Shown piece by piece: positions 1-10,224 of a stretch of 64,000 bases of DNA. Location: the NCBI RefSeq assembly GCF_018777385.1, contig NZ_JAFJYB010000008.1, forward strand, positions 84,955-148,954, read 5' to 3'. The notes under the pieces were generated by a model, which was not told the origin of the DNA, made no database searches, and saw only the letters and a program-made list of their open reading frames with translations. The DNA comes from Candidatus Symbiopectobacterium endolongispinus (GTDB taxonomy: Bacteria; Pseudomonadota; Gammaproteobacteria; Enterobacterales; Enterobacteriaceae). Position 1 is the stretch's first letter. Each line of letters begins with the position of its first letter. The translations under genes were made by a program, and so were the position numbers.

Positions 1-606
1 CCGTTTTAGCAAGTCGAAAGAGTAGTCGTCGGCCTGACGTTCTTGCGTTTGAGAAAACTGGGCATTAACCAATTGTTCTCCCATATCAGCCAACTGGGAT
101 TGCGATAACGAGGTTGCCATACCGCCTGCCGAGGCGACGGCAGTGCGGGCCGCGCTGGTGGCATAGGCTACCTGCATCGCCTTACGGCTGTGGCCCAAAG
201 CCACGTGCCCCATTTCATGCCCAAGCACGCCTTCGACTTCATTGTCCGTCATGGTATCCATTAGCCCGCTGTAGACGCGAATGCAGCCATTGGCCATTGC
301 CCAGGCGTTCACGTCTTTAGTCTGGTACACCTTATAGTTGGCGGGAGTGCCATTGATATCGTACCCAAGGGCATCTGCGATGTTGCTCAGTCGTTTTGTA
401 TAGCTGCTGTCGGCAGGAGCGATGTTGGCCTCTTTATCCATTTGTGCACAAGACTGTTCGCTGAGCGTTTTGACTTGCGCGTCACTCAGTGTTGCTGCCT
501 GAAACGCCTGCACTTCAGATTGCATCAGCGTATTGTTATCCAGGTTTTGGCAACCGCTCAGCAGGCTGGTGATAGTCAGAGCTAACAGCGGTGTTCTGAT
601 CCTCAT
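1..606 (-). CDS. loiP: LoiP/YggG-like M48 zinc metalloprotease lipoprotein (3' end outside window)
   Basis: Membrane-anchored metallopeptidase of family M48; the E. coli homologue LoiP acts in the periplasmic face of the outer membrane. The 202 visible codons begin with a lipoprotein signal (lipobox LLSGC, Cys19) and carry the zinc motif HEMGH at residues 130-134; a downstream ERQADDY segment probably supplies the third ligand. The start ATG at 604-606 is preceded by an AGGA ribosome site. The gene sits next to tktA, divergently, as in E. coli (yggG-tktA). No lesion is seen in the visible part. The C-terminus lies beyond position 1. Confidence 0.9.
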   Translation of the reverse strand, partial: MRIRTPLLALTITSLLSGCQNLDNNTLMQSEVQAFQAATLSDAQVKTLSEQSCAQMDKEANIAPADSSYTKRLSNIADALGYDINGTPANYKVYQTKDVNAWAMANGCIRVYSGLMDTMTDNEVEGVLGHEMGHVALGHSRKAMQVAYATSAARTAVASAGGMATSLSQSQLADMGEQLVNAQFSQTQERQADDYSFDLLKR

Positions 607-977
607 ACCCTTTTTTTTCCTCACTGGTTTTCAGACACATGCAGGTTCTGCTTACTAAAAGGCAGAAAAGATGTTCTTTTTTATCGACCACTATGATGAA
701 ACTCGGTTTCAAAATAGAGGAAAGCGAATGGTCTTAATATCGGAAAACGGCGAATTCACTCGCAATTTCAGTAGGCTTTGTTGCATGTATGATAGTTAAA
801 ATCCTGTTTGGCGCAAAATAGCCATGAAATCCTCTTATTTCGCCAATGGTTCCATGTGCAATCGCCCGCATTTTCATGTACATTTATAGCCATCCCTCTT
901 TGGTCTTACTGGCTAACGTATTGATTGTTAAATGTATGTTTGGCAAGACATCTGTTCAATCCGATCTGGAGTAAAGC
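607..977. other. Divergent intergenic region loiP/tktA
   Basis: About 370 bp without a supportable gene. It must hold the divergent promoters of loiP and tktA. A GGAG ribosome site lies just before the tktA start (around 968-971). I could not pick a -35/-10 pair with acceptable spacing, so no promoter is called. Confidence 0.6.
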
Positions 978-2972
978 ATGTCCTCTCGTAAAGAACGTGC
1001 CAACGCCATCCGCGCACTCAGCATGGATGGCGTGCAAAAAGCCAAATCCGGTCACCCGGGCGCACCCATGGGTATGGCAGATATCGCCGAAGTCCTGTGG
1101 CGCGATTACCTTAATCACAACCCGGCTAACCCCCACTGGGCCAACCGCGACCGTTTCGTCCTCTCCAACGGTCACGCTTCCATGCTCATCTACAGCCTGC
1201 TGCACCTAACCGGCTACAACCTGCCGATTGAAGAGCTCAAGAACTTTCGACAACTGCATTCCAAAACCCCGGGTCACCCGGAGTACGGCTACACCGACGG
1301 CGTGGAAACCACCACCGGCCCGCTCGGGCAGGGCATTGCCAACGCGGTCGGCATGGCGCTGGCAGAACGCACGCTGGCGGCGCAGTTCAACCGTCCGGGT
1401 CACGATATAGTTGACCACTTCACCTACGTCTTCATGGGTGATGGCTGCATGATGGAAGGCATCTCCCACGAGGTGTGTTCGCTGGCCGGTACCCTGAAGC
1501 TGGGCAAGCTGGTGGCATTCTATGATGACAACGGCATCTCCATTGACGGTCACGTGGAAGGCTGGTTTACCGATGACACCGCAGCACGTTTTGAAGCCTA
1601 CGGCTGGCACGTGGTGCGTGGGGTCGACGGCCATGACGCCGATGCCATCACCCGCGCTATCGAACAGGCGCGCGCGGTGACGGACAAACCGTCCCTGCTG
1701 ATGTGCAAAACCGTGATTGGTTTCGGCTCACCGAACAAGGCCGGTACTCACGATTCCCACGGTGCGCCGCTGGGTGACGCCGAAGTGGCCGCTTCACGCG
1801 AACAGCTGGGCTGGAAATACCCGCCGTTTGAAATCCCCGCTGAAATCTATGCCGCCTGGGATGCCAAAGCCGCTGGCGCGCAGAAAGAGAGCGTCTGGAA
1901 CGAGACGTTTGCCGCCTATGCCAGAGCCTATCCGGAACTGGCTGCCGAATTCAAACGCCGTACCGTCGGTGACCTGCCGGCCAACTGGCAGGCTGATGCC
2001 CAGAAATTCATTGAAGACCTGCAAGCCAGCCCGGCAAAAATTGCCAGCCGCAAAGCCTCGCAGAACGCGCTGGAAGCCTACGGCAAACTGCTGCCGGAAT
2101 TCCTCGGCGGCTCTGCCGACCTGGCACCGAGCAACCTGACCATCTGGTCCGGCTCGGTTTCACGGGATAAAGACCCGGCGGGCAACTACATCCATTACGG
2201 GGTGCGCGAGTTCGGCATGACCGCCATCGCCAACGGTCTGGCGCTGTACGGCGGCTTCCTGCCGTATACCGCGACCTTCCTGATGTTTGTGGAATATGCC
2301 CGTAACGCGGTGCGCATGGCCGCACTGATGAAAATCCGCAGTATCTACGTCTATACCCATGACCCCATCGGTCTGGGTGAAGACGGCCCGACGCACCAGC
2401 CGGTAGAACAGCTGGCCAGCCTGCGCGTGACGCCAAACATGAGCACCTGGCGTCCGACGGATCAGGTAGAAACCGCGGTGGCGTGGAAATACGCCATTGA
2501 GCGCAAGGATGGCCCGACGGCGCTGATCCTGTCGCGTCAAAACCTGGCGCAACAGGCACGCACCGCGCAGCAACTGGCGGACGTGGCGAAAGGCGCTTAC
2601 GTGCTGAAAGACAGCGACGGTCAGCCAGACCTGATCCTGATTGCTACCGGTTCAGAAGTAGAGCTGGCGGTTGCCGCCAGCGACGTGCTTAGCGCGCAGG
2701 GCCACAAGGTGCGTGTGGTTTCCATGCCGTCCACCGACGCATTCGACAAGCAGGATGCGGCCTACCGTGAAGCGGTGCTGCCGAAAGCAGTGAGCGCCCG
2801 CGTGGCGATCGAAGCGGGGATTGCAGACTACTGGTACAAGTATGTTGGCCTTAACGGTGCGATTGTTGGCATGACGAGCTTCGGTGAATCGGCTCCGGCA
2901 GAAAAACTGTTCGAGGTGTTTGGCTTTACGGTGGATAACGTGGTGGCAAAAGCCAGCGCGTTGCTGAAGTAA
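978..2972 (+). CDS. tktA: Transketolase
   Basis: Thiamine-diphosphate enzyme of the non-oxidative pentose phosphate pathway, transferring two-carbon ketol units between sugar phosphates in the cytosol. The 664 residues match the E. coli TktA length (663). Seen: SGHPGAP with the catalytic His26, the TPP motif beginning GDGCMMEG near residue 154 and running to the following Asn, and the pyrimidine-domain segment [11 protein letters not shown] in the middle third. The frame is open end to end, one of the few metabolic genes here with no lesion, as expected for an essential route to pentoses and erythrose 4-phosphate. Start chosen at the ATG after GGAG. Confidence 0.97.
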   Translation: MSSRKERANAIRALSMDGVQKAKSGHPGAPMGMADIAEVLWRDYLNHNPANPHWANRDRFVLSNGHASMLIYSLLHLTGYNLPIEELKNFRQLHSKTPGHPEYGYTDGVETTTGPLGQGIANAVGMALAERTLAAQFNRPGHDIVDHFTYVFMGDGCMMEGISHEVCSLAGTLKLGKLVAFYDDNGISIDGHVEGWFTDDTAARFEAYGWHVVRGVDGHDADAITRAIEQARAVTDKPSLLMCKTVIGFGSPNKAGTHDSHGAPLGDAEVAASREQLGWKYPPFEIPAEIYAAWDAKAAGAQKESVWNETFAAYARAYPELAAEFKRRTVGDLPANWQADAQKFIEDLQASPAKIASRKASQNALEAYGKLLPEFLGGSADLAPSNLTIWSGSVSRDKDPAGNYIHYGVREFGMTAIANGLALYGGFLPYTATFLMFVEYARNAVRMAALMKIRSIYVYTHDPIGLGEDGPTHQPVEQLASLRVTPNMSTWRPTDQVETAVAWKYAIERKDGPTALILSRQNLAQQARTAQQLADVAKGAYVLKDSDGQPDLILIATGSEVELAVAASDVLSAQGHKVRVVSMPSTDAFDKQDAAYREAVLPKAVSARVAIEAGIADYWYKYVGLNGAIVGMTSFGESAPAEKLFEVFGFTVDNVVAKASALLK

Positions 2973-2989
2973 GTCTTAGACTGCTGAAG

Positions 2990-3025
2990 CCCCGTCATCC
3001 TCGGCGAAAGCCGGGGATGACGGGG
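2990..3025. repeat. REP-like perfect hairpin after tktA
   Basis: A 36-bp inverted repeat: 16-bp stem with one G-T pair and a GAAA tetraloop; the outer arms are CCCCGTCATCC and GGATGACGGGG. It lies 18 bp after the tktA stop. GTCATCC...GGATGAC palindromes of this form occur as dispersed intergenic repeats in many proteobacteria (family knowledge). It has no U-tract, so a terminator role is possible but not typical; mRNA 3'-end protection is another option. Confidence 0.8.
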
Positions 3026-3073
3026 GTGGGCGGGAATTTGGTTTCAAAAGACTTGGTTACAGGTCTTGAGTAC

Positions 3074-3660
3074 TTAGGATACACACCACCCATGTAGCTG
3101 CGCATAGTGCAGCTACATGATGGTTTTCCCATCGCAGATACGCCTGTCTTTGATCATCGCCAGCGCGTCAGTAAACGACAGTTCGATAACCTCAATGTCT
3201 TTATCTTCCACGCCGCCTCCGCGTGCCAGACGTTGGGAAGGCGCGTATTCTGCGGCAAAAAAACGCACCTTTTCCGTCACGCTACCGGGCGACATGTAGG
3301 CTTCAAACAATTTTTCGACCTGCTCGATACGATAGCCGGTTTCTTCCATGACTTCCTTACCTTACGGATGCACGCTTCCGGCGACAACTCATCCAGCAAT
3401 CCCGCGCAGGTTTCCAACAGCATGCCGCTCTCATTACCGTTGAGGTAAGTCGGGATACGAAATTGGCGCGTCAGCACTACCGTCTTTTTATCCCGGTTAT
3501 AGAGCAGAATGGTAGCACCGTCGCCTTTGTCATAAACTTCGCGCCGTTGTCGCACCACACCGCCGCATTTACGTTGCAGATCGAACGTGTAGTTGTGCAG
3601 CACATACCAGTTATCGGACAGCAGTTTCTTTTCAATGAGCTTTATGGGAGAGGACATCAC
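3074..3660 (-). pseudogene. nudK: Nudix hydrolase NudK (GDP-mannose pyrophosphatase), broken
   Basis: Homologue of E. coli NudK (YffH), which hydrolyses GDP-mannose. The N-terminal 100 residues match in one frame; the rest, from the second half of the Nudix box (MEETGY) on, matches in another. The break at about 3350-3360 looks like a 5-bp tandem duplication: GTAAG occurs twice where one copy would keep the frame Arg-Lys-Glu-Val-Met-Glu-Glu. A second lesion is an amber codon at 3113-3115 in place of a Leu codon, 11 codons before the natural TAA at 3074-3076. Removing 5 bp gives 193 residues, against 191 in E. coli. Starts at the tandem ATGs after GGAG. Confidence 0.88.
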
Positions 3661-3694
3661 AACACTCCATCACGTGCTAACACACACGGCTGAC

Positions 3695-4507
3695 TTAACG
3701 AAACTCCTGATACAGATGTTCACCGCGAAAACCGATACGACGTGATAGCGTCAGCGCCGCCGTTGAGATCAGCGACCCCAGCTCGGCAATGTGTTCAGGG
3801 TTGTCTTTTACTTTGGAAAACAGGCTGGCAATACTCAGCGCCGCTTGCACCTTACCTCGCGCGTTATAAATAGGTGCCGCGACACAAAAGACTTCCGCGT
3901 TATGCTCACGATCGTCAATCACGTAGCCGCGCTGGCGCGCTTCGTTCAGCACGCCGAAAAAACGCGCTTCATCCGTCACGGTGAAGGGGGTAATCGGCTG
4001 CAAACCACCGGTTTTATCGAGAATGGCTTTGACCTGTTCATCCGGCATGGTCGCCAGCAGCGCCTTGCCAAGGCCGGTGCAATAAAGTGGGTTATTGGAA
4101 CCGATGCGCGCAGATGTGCGTACTGATGCAGCACTCTCCACTTTATCCAGATAGACCAGCATACCGTCGTTTCCCATCGCCAGGAACGAGGTTTTCTGCG
4201 CGCTGGCAGCCAGCTCTTCCAGCACGGAACGCGCGGCTTCATGAAACGGCGTTTGATCGAGATAAACCGCACCGGTCTGGAACAATTTAAGCCCCAGACG
4301 GAAAGGTTTGACACGGGGATTGGCGATTTCAAGGTAGCCTTTATCCACCAGCGTATAAATAATATCGAAGGTGGTGCTTTTCGGTATGCCTAACTGAGTA
4401 CTGATTTCCGTTATGGTTAACTCATCCCGCGTTCCTGCTACCAACCACAGCATATCCAGCGCTCTGGCCACCGAGCGATTGATTTTTCCCACGCCATCTA
4501 TCCCCAT
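3695..4507 (-). CDS. IclR-family transcriptional regulator
   Basis: 270 residues: N-terminal winged helix-turn-helix (about 10-70; LTITEISTQLGIPKSTTFDII is the recognition region) followed by the IclR effector domain (about 85-255), which in this family binds a small carbon metabolite. It is the last gene of a minus-strand sugar-acid catabolic cluster, but it has its own TATAAT promoter behind a terminator. It is the likely local regulator and may act at the palindrome at 10079-10096. The frame is open although most of its presumed targets are pseudogenes. The effector is unknown; a deoxy-keto sugar acid is a guess from context. Confidence 0.88.
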   Translation of the reverse strand: MGIDGVGKINRSVARALDMLWLVAGTRDELTITEISTQLGIPKSTTFDIIYTLVDKGYLEIANPRVKPFRLGLKLFQTGAVYLDQTPFHEAARSVLEELAASAQKTSFLAMGNDGMLVYLDKVESAASVRTSARIGSNNPLYCTGLGKALLATMPDEQVKAILDKTGGLQPITPFTVTDEARFFGVLNEARQRGYVIDDREHNAEVFCVAAPIYNARGKVQAALSIASLFSKVKDNPEHIAELGSLISTAALTLSRRIGFRGEHLYQEFR

Positions 4508-4524
4508 GCATTCGCTTGCGCGGG

Positions 4525-4553
4525 ATTATACAAGATAACCATAGCGGTAAGAA
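4525..4553 (-). promoter_or_regulatory. Promoter of the iclR-family gene
   Basis: Consensus TATAAT (-10; plus-strand 4525-4530) with a weak TTCTTA (-35; 4548-4553) at 17-bp spacing, about 18 bp before the ATG. It lies in the U-tract side of the preceding terminator, so the regulator is transcribed separately from the catabolic genes. Confidence 0.55.
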
Positions 4554-4579
4554 AAAATAAAAGTGCCCGATAAGGGCAA
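4550..4579 (-). terminator. Rho-independent terminator after the aldolase gene
   Basis: On the minus strand TGCCC-TTATC-GGGCA forms a 5-bp stem (plus-strand 4564-4578), followed by a T-rich run TTTTATTTTTT. It separates the catabolic cluster from the regulator gene. Confidence 0.7.
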
Positions 4580-4628
4580 CACGCGTTGATAATGCGGCAG
4601 GCAGCCTTTATCGGAAGATGATAGCCAA

Positions 4629-5297
4629 TCAGAGAGGATAACAAACGTCGTCTGGCTTTTTATTTTCCCGGAAACGGGTAATAAAAGTCTGTGCCAAATC
4701 GGTTAACTGTTGCCACGCCTGTTCAGCCACTAACGTTTTATTGATCAGTTCGCTACCCACCCCAACGGCAAATGCACCGGCCTGTGCAAAGTCAGCGACA
4801 TTATTCAACGTCACGCCGCCAACAGGAATGATGAAGAGATTGTTGAGCGGCCCCTGCAACTCCTTAAGATAGTTGACGCCCAGACCGTTGGCCGGGAACA
4901 GCTTCAGTAAGTCGACGCCCATGCGGCACGCCTGCAATATTTCTGACGGTGTGGCGACAGCTGGGATCATCAGCTTCTGTTTTTCATGCACCATGCTGAC
5001 CACCTGCGGATTAAAATCCGGTGCCAGCACAAAATTGGCACCCGCATCCATCACCAACTGCGCCATTACCGGATTGATAACGGTTCCCGCACCGATCCAC
5101 ATTTTATCGCCCAATTCCACCGTGAGCGCTTCAATACTGCGCAGATAACCTGACGTGTTGCAGGTCACTTCCAACACGCGCACGCCGCCATCGTAGAGCG
5201 CGCGTGCCACGGGGATCACCTCCTCTGGTTTTGTCCCTATGACAATCGCGATAATGCCCGTTTCTTCTATGGCGTGAATCACTCGGTGCTTAATCAT
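4629..5297 (-). CDS. KDPG/KDPGal-type class I aldolase
   Basis: 222 residues of the 2-keto-3-deoxy-6-phosphogluconate/galactonate aldolase family, which splits the phosphorylated deoxy-keto acid into pyruvate and glyceraldehyde 3-phosphate. Seen: EVTCNT (general-base Glu region), GAGT at about residue 71, and LLKLFPA with the Schiff-base Lys. The neighbouring DgoK-like kinases and sugar-acid transporter favour a Dgo-type galactonate route over Entner-Doudoroff Eda; exact stereospecificity cannot be read from sequence. The frame is intact, in contrast to the four genes upstream in the same cluster. A terminator-like hairpin separates it from the MFS gene. Confidence 0.87.
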   Translation of the reverse strand: MIKHRVIHAIEETGIIAIVIGTKPEEVIPVARALYDGGVRVLEVTCNTSGYLRSIEALTVELGDKMWIGAGTVINPVMAQLVMDAGANFVLAPDFNPQVVSMVHEKQKLMIPAVATPSEILQACRMGVDLLKLFPANGLGVNYLKELQGPLNNLFIIPVGGVTLNNVADFAQAGAFAVGVGSELINKTLVAEQAWQQLTDLAQTFITRFRENKKPDDVCYPL

Positions 5298-5349
5298 TGA
5301 TAACCTCTAACCCCTTTAATTAACTATTAACTCGACTGCAACAAACGGC

Positions 5350-5374
5350 GAAAAAGGCGGCGCTAGGCCGCCTT
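5350..5374 (-). terminator. Terminator-like hairpin between transporter and aldolase genes
   Basis: AAGGCGGC and GCCGCCTT form an 8-bp stem with a 5-nt loop (plus-strand 5354-5374), followed on the minus strand by TTTTTCG. It lies inside the cluster, after the MFS pseudogene, so it may attenuate transcription into the aldolase gene. Confidence 0.6.
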
Positions 5375-5382
5375 CACTGCGA

Positions 5383-6686
5383 TCATGCATTAGCGACGAT
5401 CGGTTTTCTGACGATGAACCAGTAGCACAGGGCGGCACAGCCGGCGATGATCCCACCGCTGACAAACGCCATGGTGTAAGAACCAGTAGCATCGGCGATC
5501 ATGCCGGTCACCAGCGGTGAGAGTGAATCGGCGAAGTAACCGCCGAAAATTTTGGATACTGTCCACGGAGGCCACCATTGACGCCGGAGCGACATCACCC
5601 GGTAATGCCCAGCCAGTTGCAGAGAGCGCCGAGAGCAGCGCCATGGCAATTACCAGCAGGGCCAGCGTACCGGTCAGGCTGGTCGCGAACGGAATAGCCA
5701 CGACAGCAACGCCTGCCAGCAGCGCGGAGACGCTGATGGTGACGCGTTTGGCAACCAGTGAATCACTAAAAATTTCCATTTCATCAACCACTTGGAAAGA
5801 TATCCGCCGCCAATGGCCCCGACGATACCGCCGAAGTAAGGAATACTGGCGTAGATACCCAACGCTTTAAGCTCGATATTCTGGGTTTTCATCAAATAGA
5901 GCGGCAGGAAGGTGGTGAAGATATTCATCATCCACACATAGCAGAACCAGCCCAGAATCATGCCCCATACTCATTTGTACTTGAACAGCCCACCCCAGCT
6001 TATGGTGACTTCGCTGTTGCCCAGTTTTTCTGCGGTACAACCGCCTTCTTTAGTATAATCCAGCTCTTCTTTGCTCAGCGTCGGATGCTTTTCCGGCTGA
6101 TGGTAAGCAAAAATGAATAACACCAGGAAGATCAGACCAATACCACCGGCGATAAAGAATAGAGCACGCCAGCCGAAAGGTACAATGATGGCAACCAGAA
6201 TCGGCGGAGCAATGGCCGGACCCCATTTGGATGCAGCATCCCAGAAGCCTGTTGCCAGTGCGCGTTCTTTTTTCGGGAACCAGGGTGCGGTGATTTTCGC
6301 CGCACCCGGCCAGCACGGTGCTTTCGTAATACCCAGGATGCCGCGCGCAAACAACAGCGTGGTGAGGTTGCTACAGGCACCAGTCAACATGGTGGCGCCG
6401 CTCCACAGGCCGATTGCCCAACTGTAGACTTTCTTCGGACCAAATTATCGACCAGCCAGCCGGAAGGCAGTTGGCACATGGCGTAAATCAATGCAAACAC
6501 GGACCCCATTAAACCAATATCGGTATTGGTCAAATGCAGATCTTTCATCATATCGGGCGCGGCAATGGATAATGCAGCGCGATCGAGATAATTGATAATG
6601 CCACCAATTAATAACAAGAAAACGACAAACCACCGTTTCTTGCCGATTTTTTTACTCGCGGCATCGGTATTAACCAGAGTACTCAT
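5383..6686 (-). pseudogene. MFS sugar-acid transporter (ACS family), multiply frameshifted
   Basis: Twelve-helix major facilitator of the anion:cation symporter type (hexuronate/galactonate/glucarate permeases), spread over at least four frames. N-terminal NYLDRAALSIAAPDM and the motif around LPSGWLVD are in the first piece. Lesions read: a 1-bp deletion near 6443-6447 (AAATTT to AATTT, after WLVD), an in-frame TGA at 5968-5970, a small deletion near 5785 (after GGYLSKW), and a 1-bp T insertion near 5549-5552 (before GGYF). The total span fits a protein of about 434 residues. It would have imported the substrate of the adjacent kinases and aldolase. Confidence 0.88.
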
Positions 6687-6762
6687 CGTGATATTCCTAT
6701 AATAATACCTGTAGGGTAAGAGGTAATGGCATTCTTCTGCCTGCTAACAGATGGAATGTTAG

Positions 6763-7727
6763 TTAAATAATTTTCCTGACCCGGGCAATTTCCAATGCAC
6801 CTAAGCCAGACAGCGAAGGCTGATTATCATCAATCACCATCACGTCGCCGGTAAAAAAGGCATCATCCTTAATTAATATTTCAAAGGCGTTCTTTAATAT
6901 TTTCTTGCCGCAAATCACTAACGTGGCATTCGGGGAGATATTCAGCGCTTTGCTGTTTTTGATCGCGAGAATATCCGTTTGTAATACCGCACCGAGTAAA
7001 TAGTTCGCCTTTTGGTTATCACTCAGTGCCGCGAACATATCGAGAATGCGCACCGAGAAGCAGCTGCGCGCCAGGCCGACGGCAGCACAATCACGTGCGC
7101 CTTGCAGCAGATACTGCGCTTCTACTTCATTGGCGAACTGGTGTTTCAGCGAGCTGGCCAGAATGGTGCGTTGCGTAATAACATCCAGCAACTCACCGGC
7201 AATGGTGGTTACGCAGCCTTCAATACGGTTATCTGAATCGACTTTAATGAATTTGGAGTGAGAGCCTGGCTGGATAATCAGCGCAGAGCCGCGAATATCC
7301 AATGCGGCAATGGCACCGATGGTTTCCACTTCCTCACCGCGCATCACATCCATTTTTTCGACGTTTTCCGGTGCAACCGCGCTATCGTTGTTGCGAATGC
7401 CGGGAACAAACCAGATCGGCTGATCGCTCACCTCGGGAATGACCTGCTGCACCATACTCGCCGCCAATTCGTTAATGCCTGCCGGTGCCACAACATGTGG
7501 GATTTCACACAGGCCAACATTGGAGGTGATCATGCCAGCAGAAAGATAGGTCACTTTAGCCTCTGGCGGTAACGCCGCCTGCACGCCACGCGTCAGGTTT
7601 CTTTGCTGCCGGTGATAGCCGTGTCGCGCACGCCAACCGCCTGACTAGCTTCAGCAATAATGCGATTGTCCTGCCAGACAAAAACGCGCGTGTTGGTGGT
7701 GCCAGTATCAATCGTAACGGAATACAT
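6763..7727 (-). pseudogene. DgoK-like 2-dehydro-3-deoxygalactonokinase, copy 1 (1-bp frameshift)
   Basis: Sugar-acid kinase of the DgoK family (ASKHA fold), phosphorylating a 2-keto-3-deoxy sugar acid with ATP. The ATG at 7725-7727 opens with IDTGTTNTR, the phosphate-1 motif. After SKET the frame runs into TGA; one extra C (CCCTG instead of CCTG, near 7598) would continue into LTRGVQAALPPEAK and then without interruption to the stop. Repair gives 321 residues. Conserved MRGEE and HSKF segments follow. It lies 15 bp after a second, divergent DgoK-like gene, so the two may have served different substrates or formed a heteromer. Confidence 0.85.
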
Positions 7728-7742
7728 GTTTCTCTCCTGCCC

Positions 7743-8746
7743 TTAACCCTGTTGCCCCAGTTCAACGCGAGCGGCGATATAGCCCGCGCCTTCCACCACC
7801 AGTATGTCAATCTCGTCCCGCGCGGTGATAAGCGTCGCCGGACGCGTCAGACCGAGAGCGTTTTTCATCATGTGCTGGTAGATATGGCAGCACTGCGCGT
7901 TACCGACAAAAATAACTTCACCGTTCAGGTCAAACCCTTGCCGCTGGGCATCGGCAAACAGTTTCATGTCGTCAGCCGCCATCGTCGCTTCGCAGAACAG
8001 CTTGCGTTCCGCCGGTTGGGTATCCAGTGAGAATTGAATAAAGCGGGTCAGTAGAATGGTGCGCAACAGACCACTTTGCTGCACGCTGCGGTAGGCCGCA
8101 TCGGCAATTTGCTCAGAGAAGCCGTTGGGTTGGGGTTCAGCACTTTTAACGCTGGAGCCAATAAAGGTCTCTTTCAGAACAGCGGCATACACCTGACCGC
8201 TCAGCGATGTCATGCTGCCCGCCAGTCTTCCTTGCGCATCAATGTGAATCAGCTTGGTGGTCGATCCCAGCTCAATAATGGTGCATGGCAACGCGGGCTT
8301 ATGGCGGCTCAACACGCCAATCGCCTGCGTTTCTTCACCACGCATCAAATCCAGCGATGCGATCCCTTCCCAGCCGCATTTTTAATGCCGGGTATAAACA
8401 CCACGGGAATATCGATCGGGAAAATGGCCGGATCGCGATACTGGCGGGCAAAGGTGGCAAGATCATCGATGTTGACCGGGGCGGTCAGGTGCGGGATCTC
8501 TACCAGCCCCAGATTAGAGGTGATCATTCCTGAAGCGATGGCAAAACGCACATCGTTGAGTGTCAGGCTTTCCTGCGTTAGCAATTGTTGGAAACCGGTG
8601 GCAATGCCCTCTTTCAAAGCGACATTATTACCGGTCGCTGCCGTGCTGTTTACCCCGACCGGAATTTCATTTTTACTGATTACCGCCTGATCTTTGATCA
8701 GATAAAGGCGGGTATTGGTAGAACCGCAATCAATAACCACAAACAT
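7743..8746 (-). pseudogene. DgoK-like 2-dehydro-3-deoxygalactonokinase, copy 2 (1-bp frameshift)
   Basis: Second kinase of the same family, clearly diverged from copy 1. Start ATG at 8744-8746 with IDCGSTNTRLYL. A single missing G in a GGGG run near 8366 turns GEGIASLDLMRGEE into an out-of-frame tail that stops shortly after; downstream MRGEETQAIG and the rest are uninterrupted to 7743. Repair gives 334 residues. Preceded by the ribosome site AGAGG. The identical type of lesion in both kinases suggests decay under relaxed selection rather than a single event. Confidence 0.85.
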
Positions 8747-8926
8747 AATCGTTAGCCTCTTATTTTCACAATATTTATAACGGCCATAAAAATAGGGTAT
8801 AGAAGTCCTCTGACGATAAAATCTCATCAGTCGGAATAGCTTTTTATTGTCTGGTGCGGATTGATATTAATTACATCACGCACCAGATAAATAAGCGTTT
8901 ATCCCTGGTGGATAACGCACTCAGAA

Positions 8927-10064
8927 TTACAAGCAGCCCTGATAAATTTCCCGAATTTTTTCTCCGTCTGGTACACGTGGATTATTCGACAGCACGACTT
9001 TCATGGTGGTTAATACATTATTAATCAACCAATCGAAGTACTCTTCTTTAACGCCCAATTGCGTCAACGTAGGCACCATATTAATGCCCATTAGGAATTG
9101 ATGAACCGCCGCCACACTGCTTTCTGCCGCCTGTTCCTGGCCCATGTCGCGCGTATCGACCTCATGGCTTTGGCGATAGCAGCAAATTTCTCCGGTGCCG
9201 CAGGCCAGGTATATTCCATAAAGGGTTTGTAAATGGCCGCGATACCTTCCGCATGCACCACATCTAACAAACCGCCCATCGGGTGCTGCAACGCATGCGG
9301 CAACGTGGTGCCCGCGCAGTCAATTGCCATGCCCGCCAATGAGCTGGCCAGCGTGACGTTCTCCCAGGCAGCCACGTTGGTGACATCTTCATAGACCAGT
9401 GGCAGGTTCTGCGCGATCAACTCAATCGCACGCAGGGACAGCATTTCGCTGAACGGCGTGGCATTCTTGGAAATGTAGGATTCCAGCGCATGGAACAGCA
9501 CATCGGCTCCCGGTCCGGCGATCACGCGTTTTGGCAGGGTCAGCATCAATTCAGGATCGATAATGGCTGCCTTCGGGTAGATGAGCGGATTCACCAAGCC
9601 TTTCTTGTCATTGGTTTCCGGATTGGTGAACACCGCGGTGCGGTTAGCCTCACTGCCGGTACCTGCTGTAGTAGGGATGAGGATGATCGGCAACGCACTG
9701 GTACCGACTTTACGACCAAACACGTAATCCCAGATGTTACCTTCATTAACCGCAGAAAAGGCGATTCCTTTCGCCATGTCCATCGCACTGCCGCCGCCGA
9801 GACCGATCACCAGATCGCACCCTGCGCCCCCTCAGCCACCAGAGTGGACAGCTGGTTCTGCATAAAGCGATCGTAAACCGCAAACGTGACGCCTGCTTCC
9901 GTTAGCGATTGCTGCACCGCCTGCAACTGCCCGGTGGGTTTGGAGCTGTCTGACGCCACCAGCAGCGCCTTTTTACCGTAAGGGCGGGCAATGTCGCCCA
10001 CTTGCTTGTGTCGTCCTAATCCAAAATGAAATTTGACGGGATTACTGTAATCAAAAGCTGGCAT
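8927..10064 (-). pseudogene. Iron-containing (group III) alcohol dehydrogenase, two frameshifts
   Basis: NAD(P)-dependent dehydrogenase of the iron-activated family, probably reducing an aldehyde or keto product of the neighbouring pathway. Three consecutive pieces join end to end: N-terminal domain, then GLGGGSAMDMAKG (cofactor motif), then HALESYI and HALQHPMGG (metal-ligand histidines), then the C-terminal helices. Breaks near 9822 (one base lost before the GLGGGS segment) and near 9158 (one base lost after AKAM). Restoring two bases gives 379 residues, normal for the family. First gene of the minus-strand cluster; a perfect 18-bp palindrome lies 15 bp before its start. Confidence 0.87.
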
Positions 10065-10078
10065 CTTTCACCTCTTTT

Positions 10079-10096
10079 TGTTCGCATATGCGAACA
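10079..10096. promoter_or_regulatory. Perfect 18-bp palindrome, candidate IclR-type operator
   Basis: TGTTCGCATATGCGAACA is fully self-complementary and sits directly upstream of the first gene of the catabolic cluster. IclR-family regulators commonly bind TTCG...CGAA palindromes of this size (family knowledge), and an iclR-like gene ends the cluster. Binding by that protein is inference. Confidence 0.6.
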
Positions 10097-10224
10097 CTGT
10101 TCTTATTAATGATCCAGATAATAGAGAGGAGGAAAAATGAGCGCCAGCCTTTTGATAAAAAAATGGACTGCCATCACATTTATTGTGACGACAATCCGTT
10201 AGACGTGAGAAATATTATATTGCG

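Noticed and set aside
765..802. tktA promoter from TATGAT or TAAAAT near 788-802
   Set aside because: No -35-like hexamer at 16-18 bp spacing.
2008..2559. 183-codon antisense frame inside tktA
   Set aside because: Antisense shadow in a GC-rich conserved gene; tktA is unambiguous.
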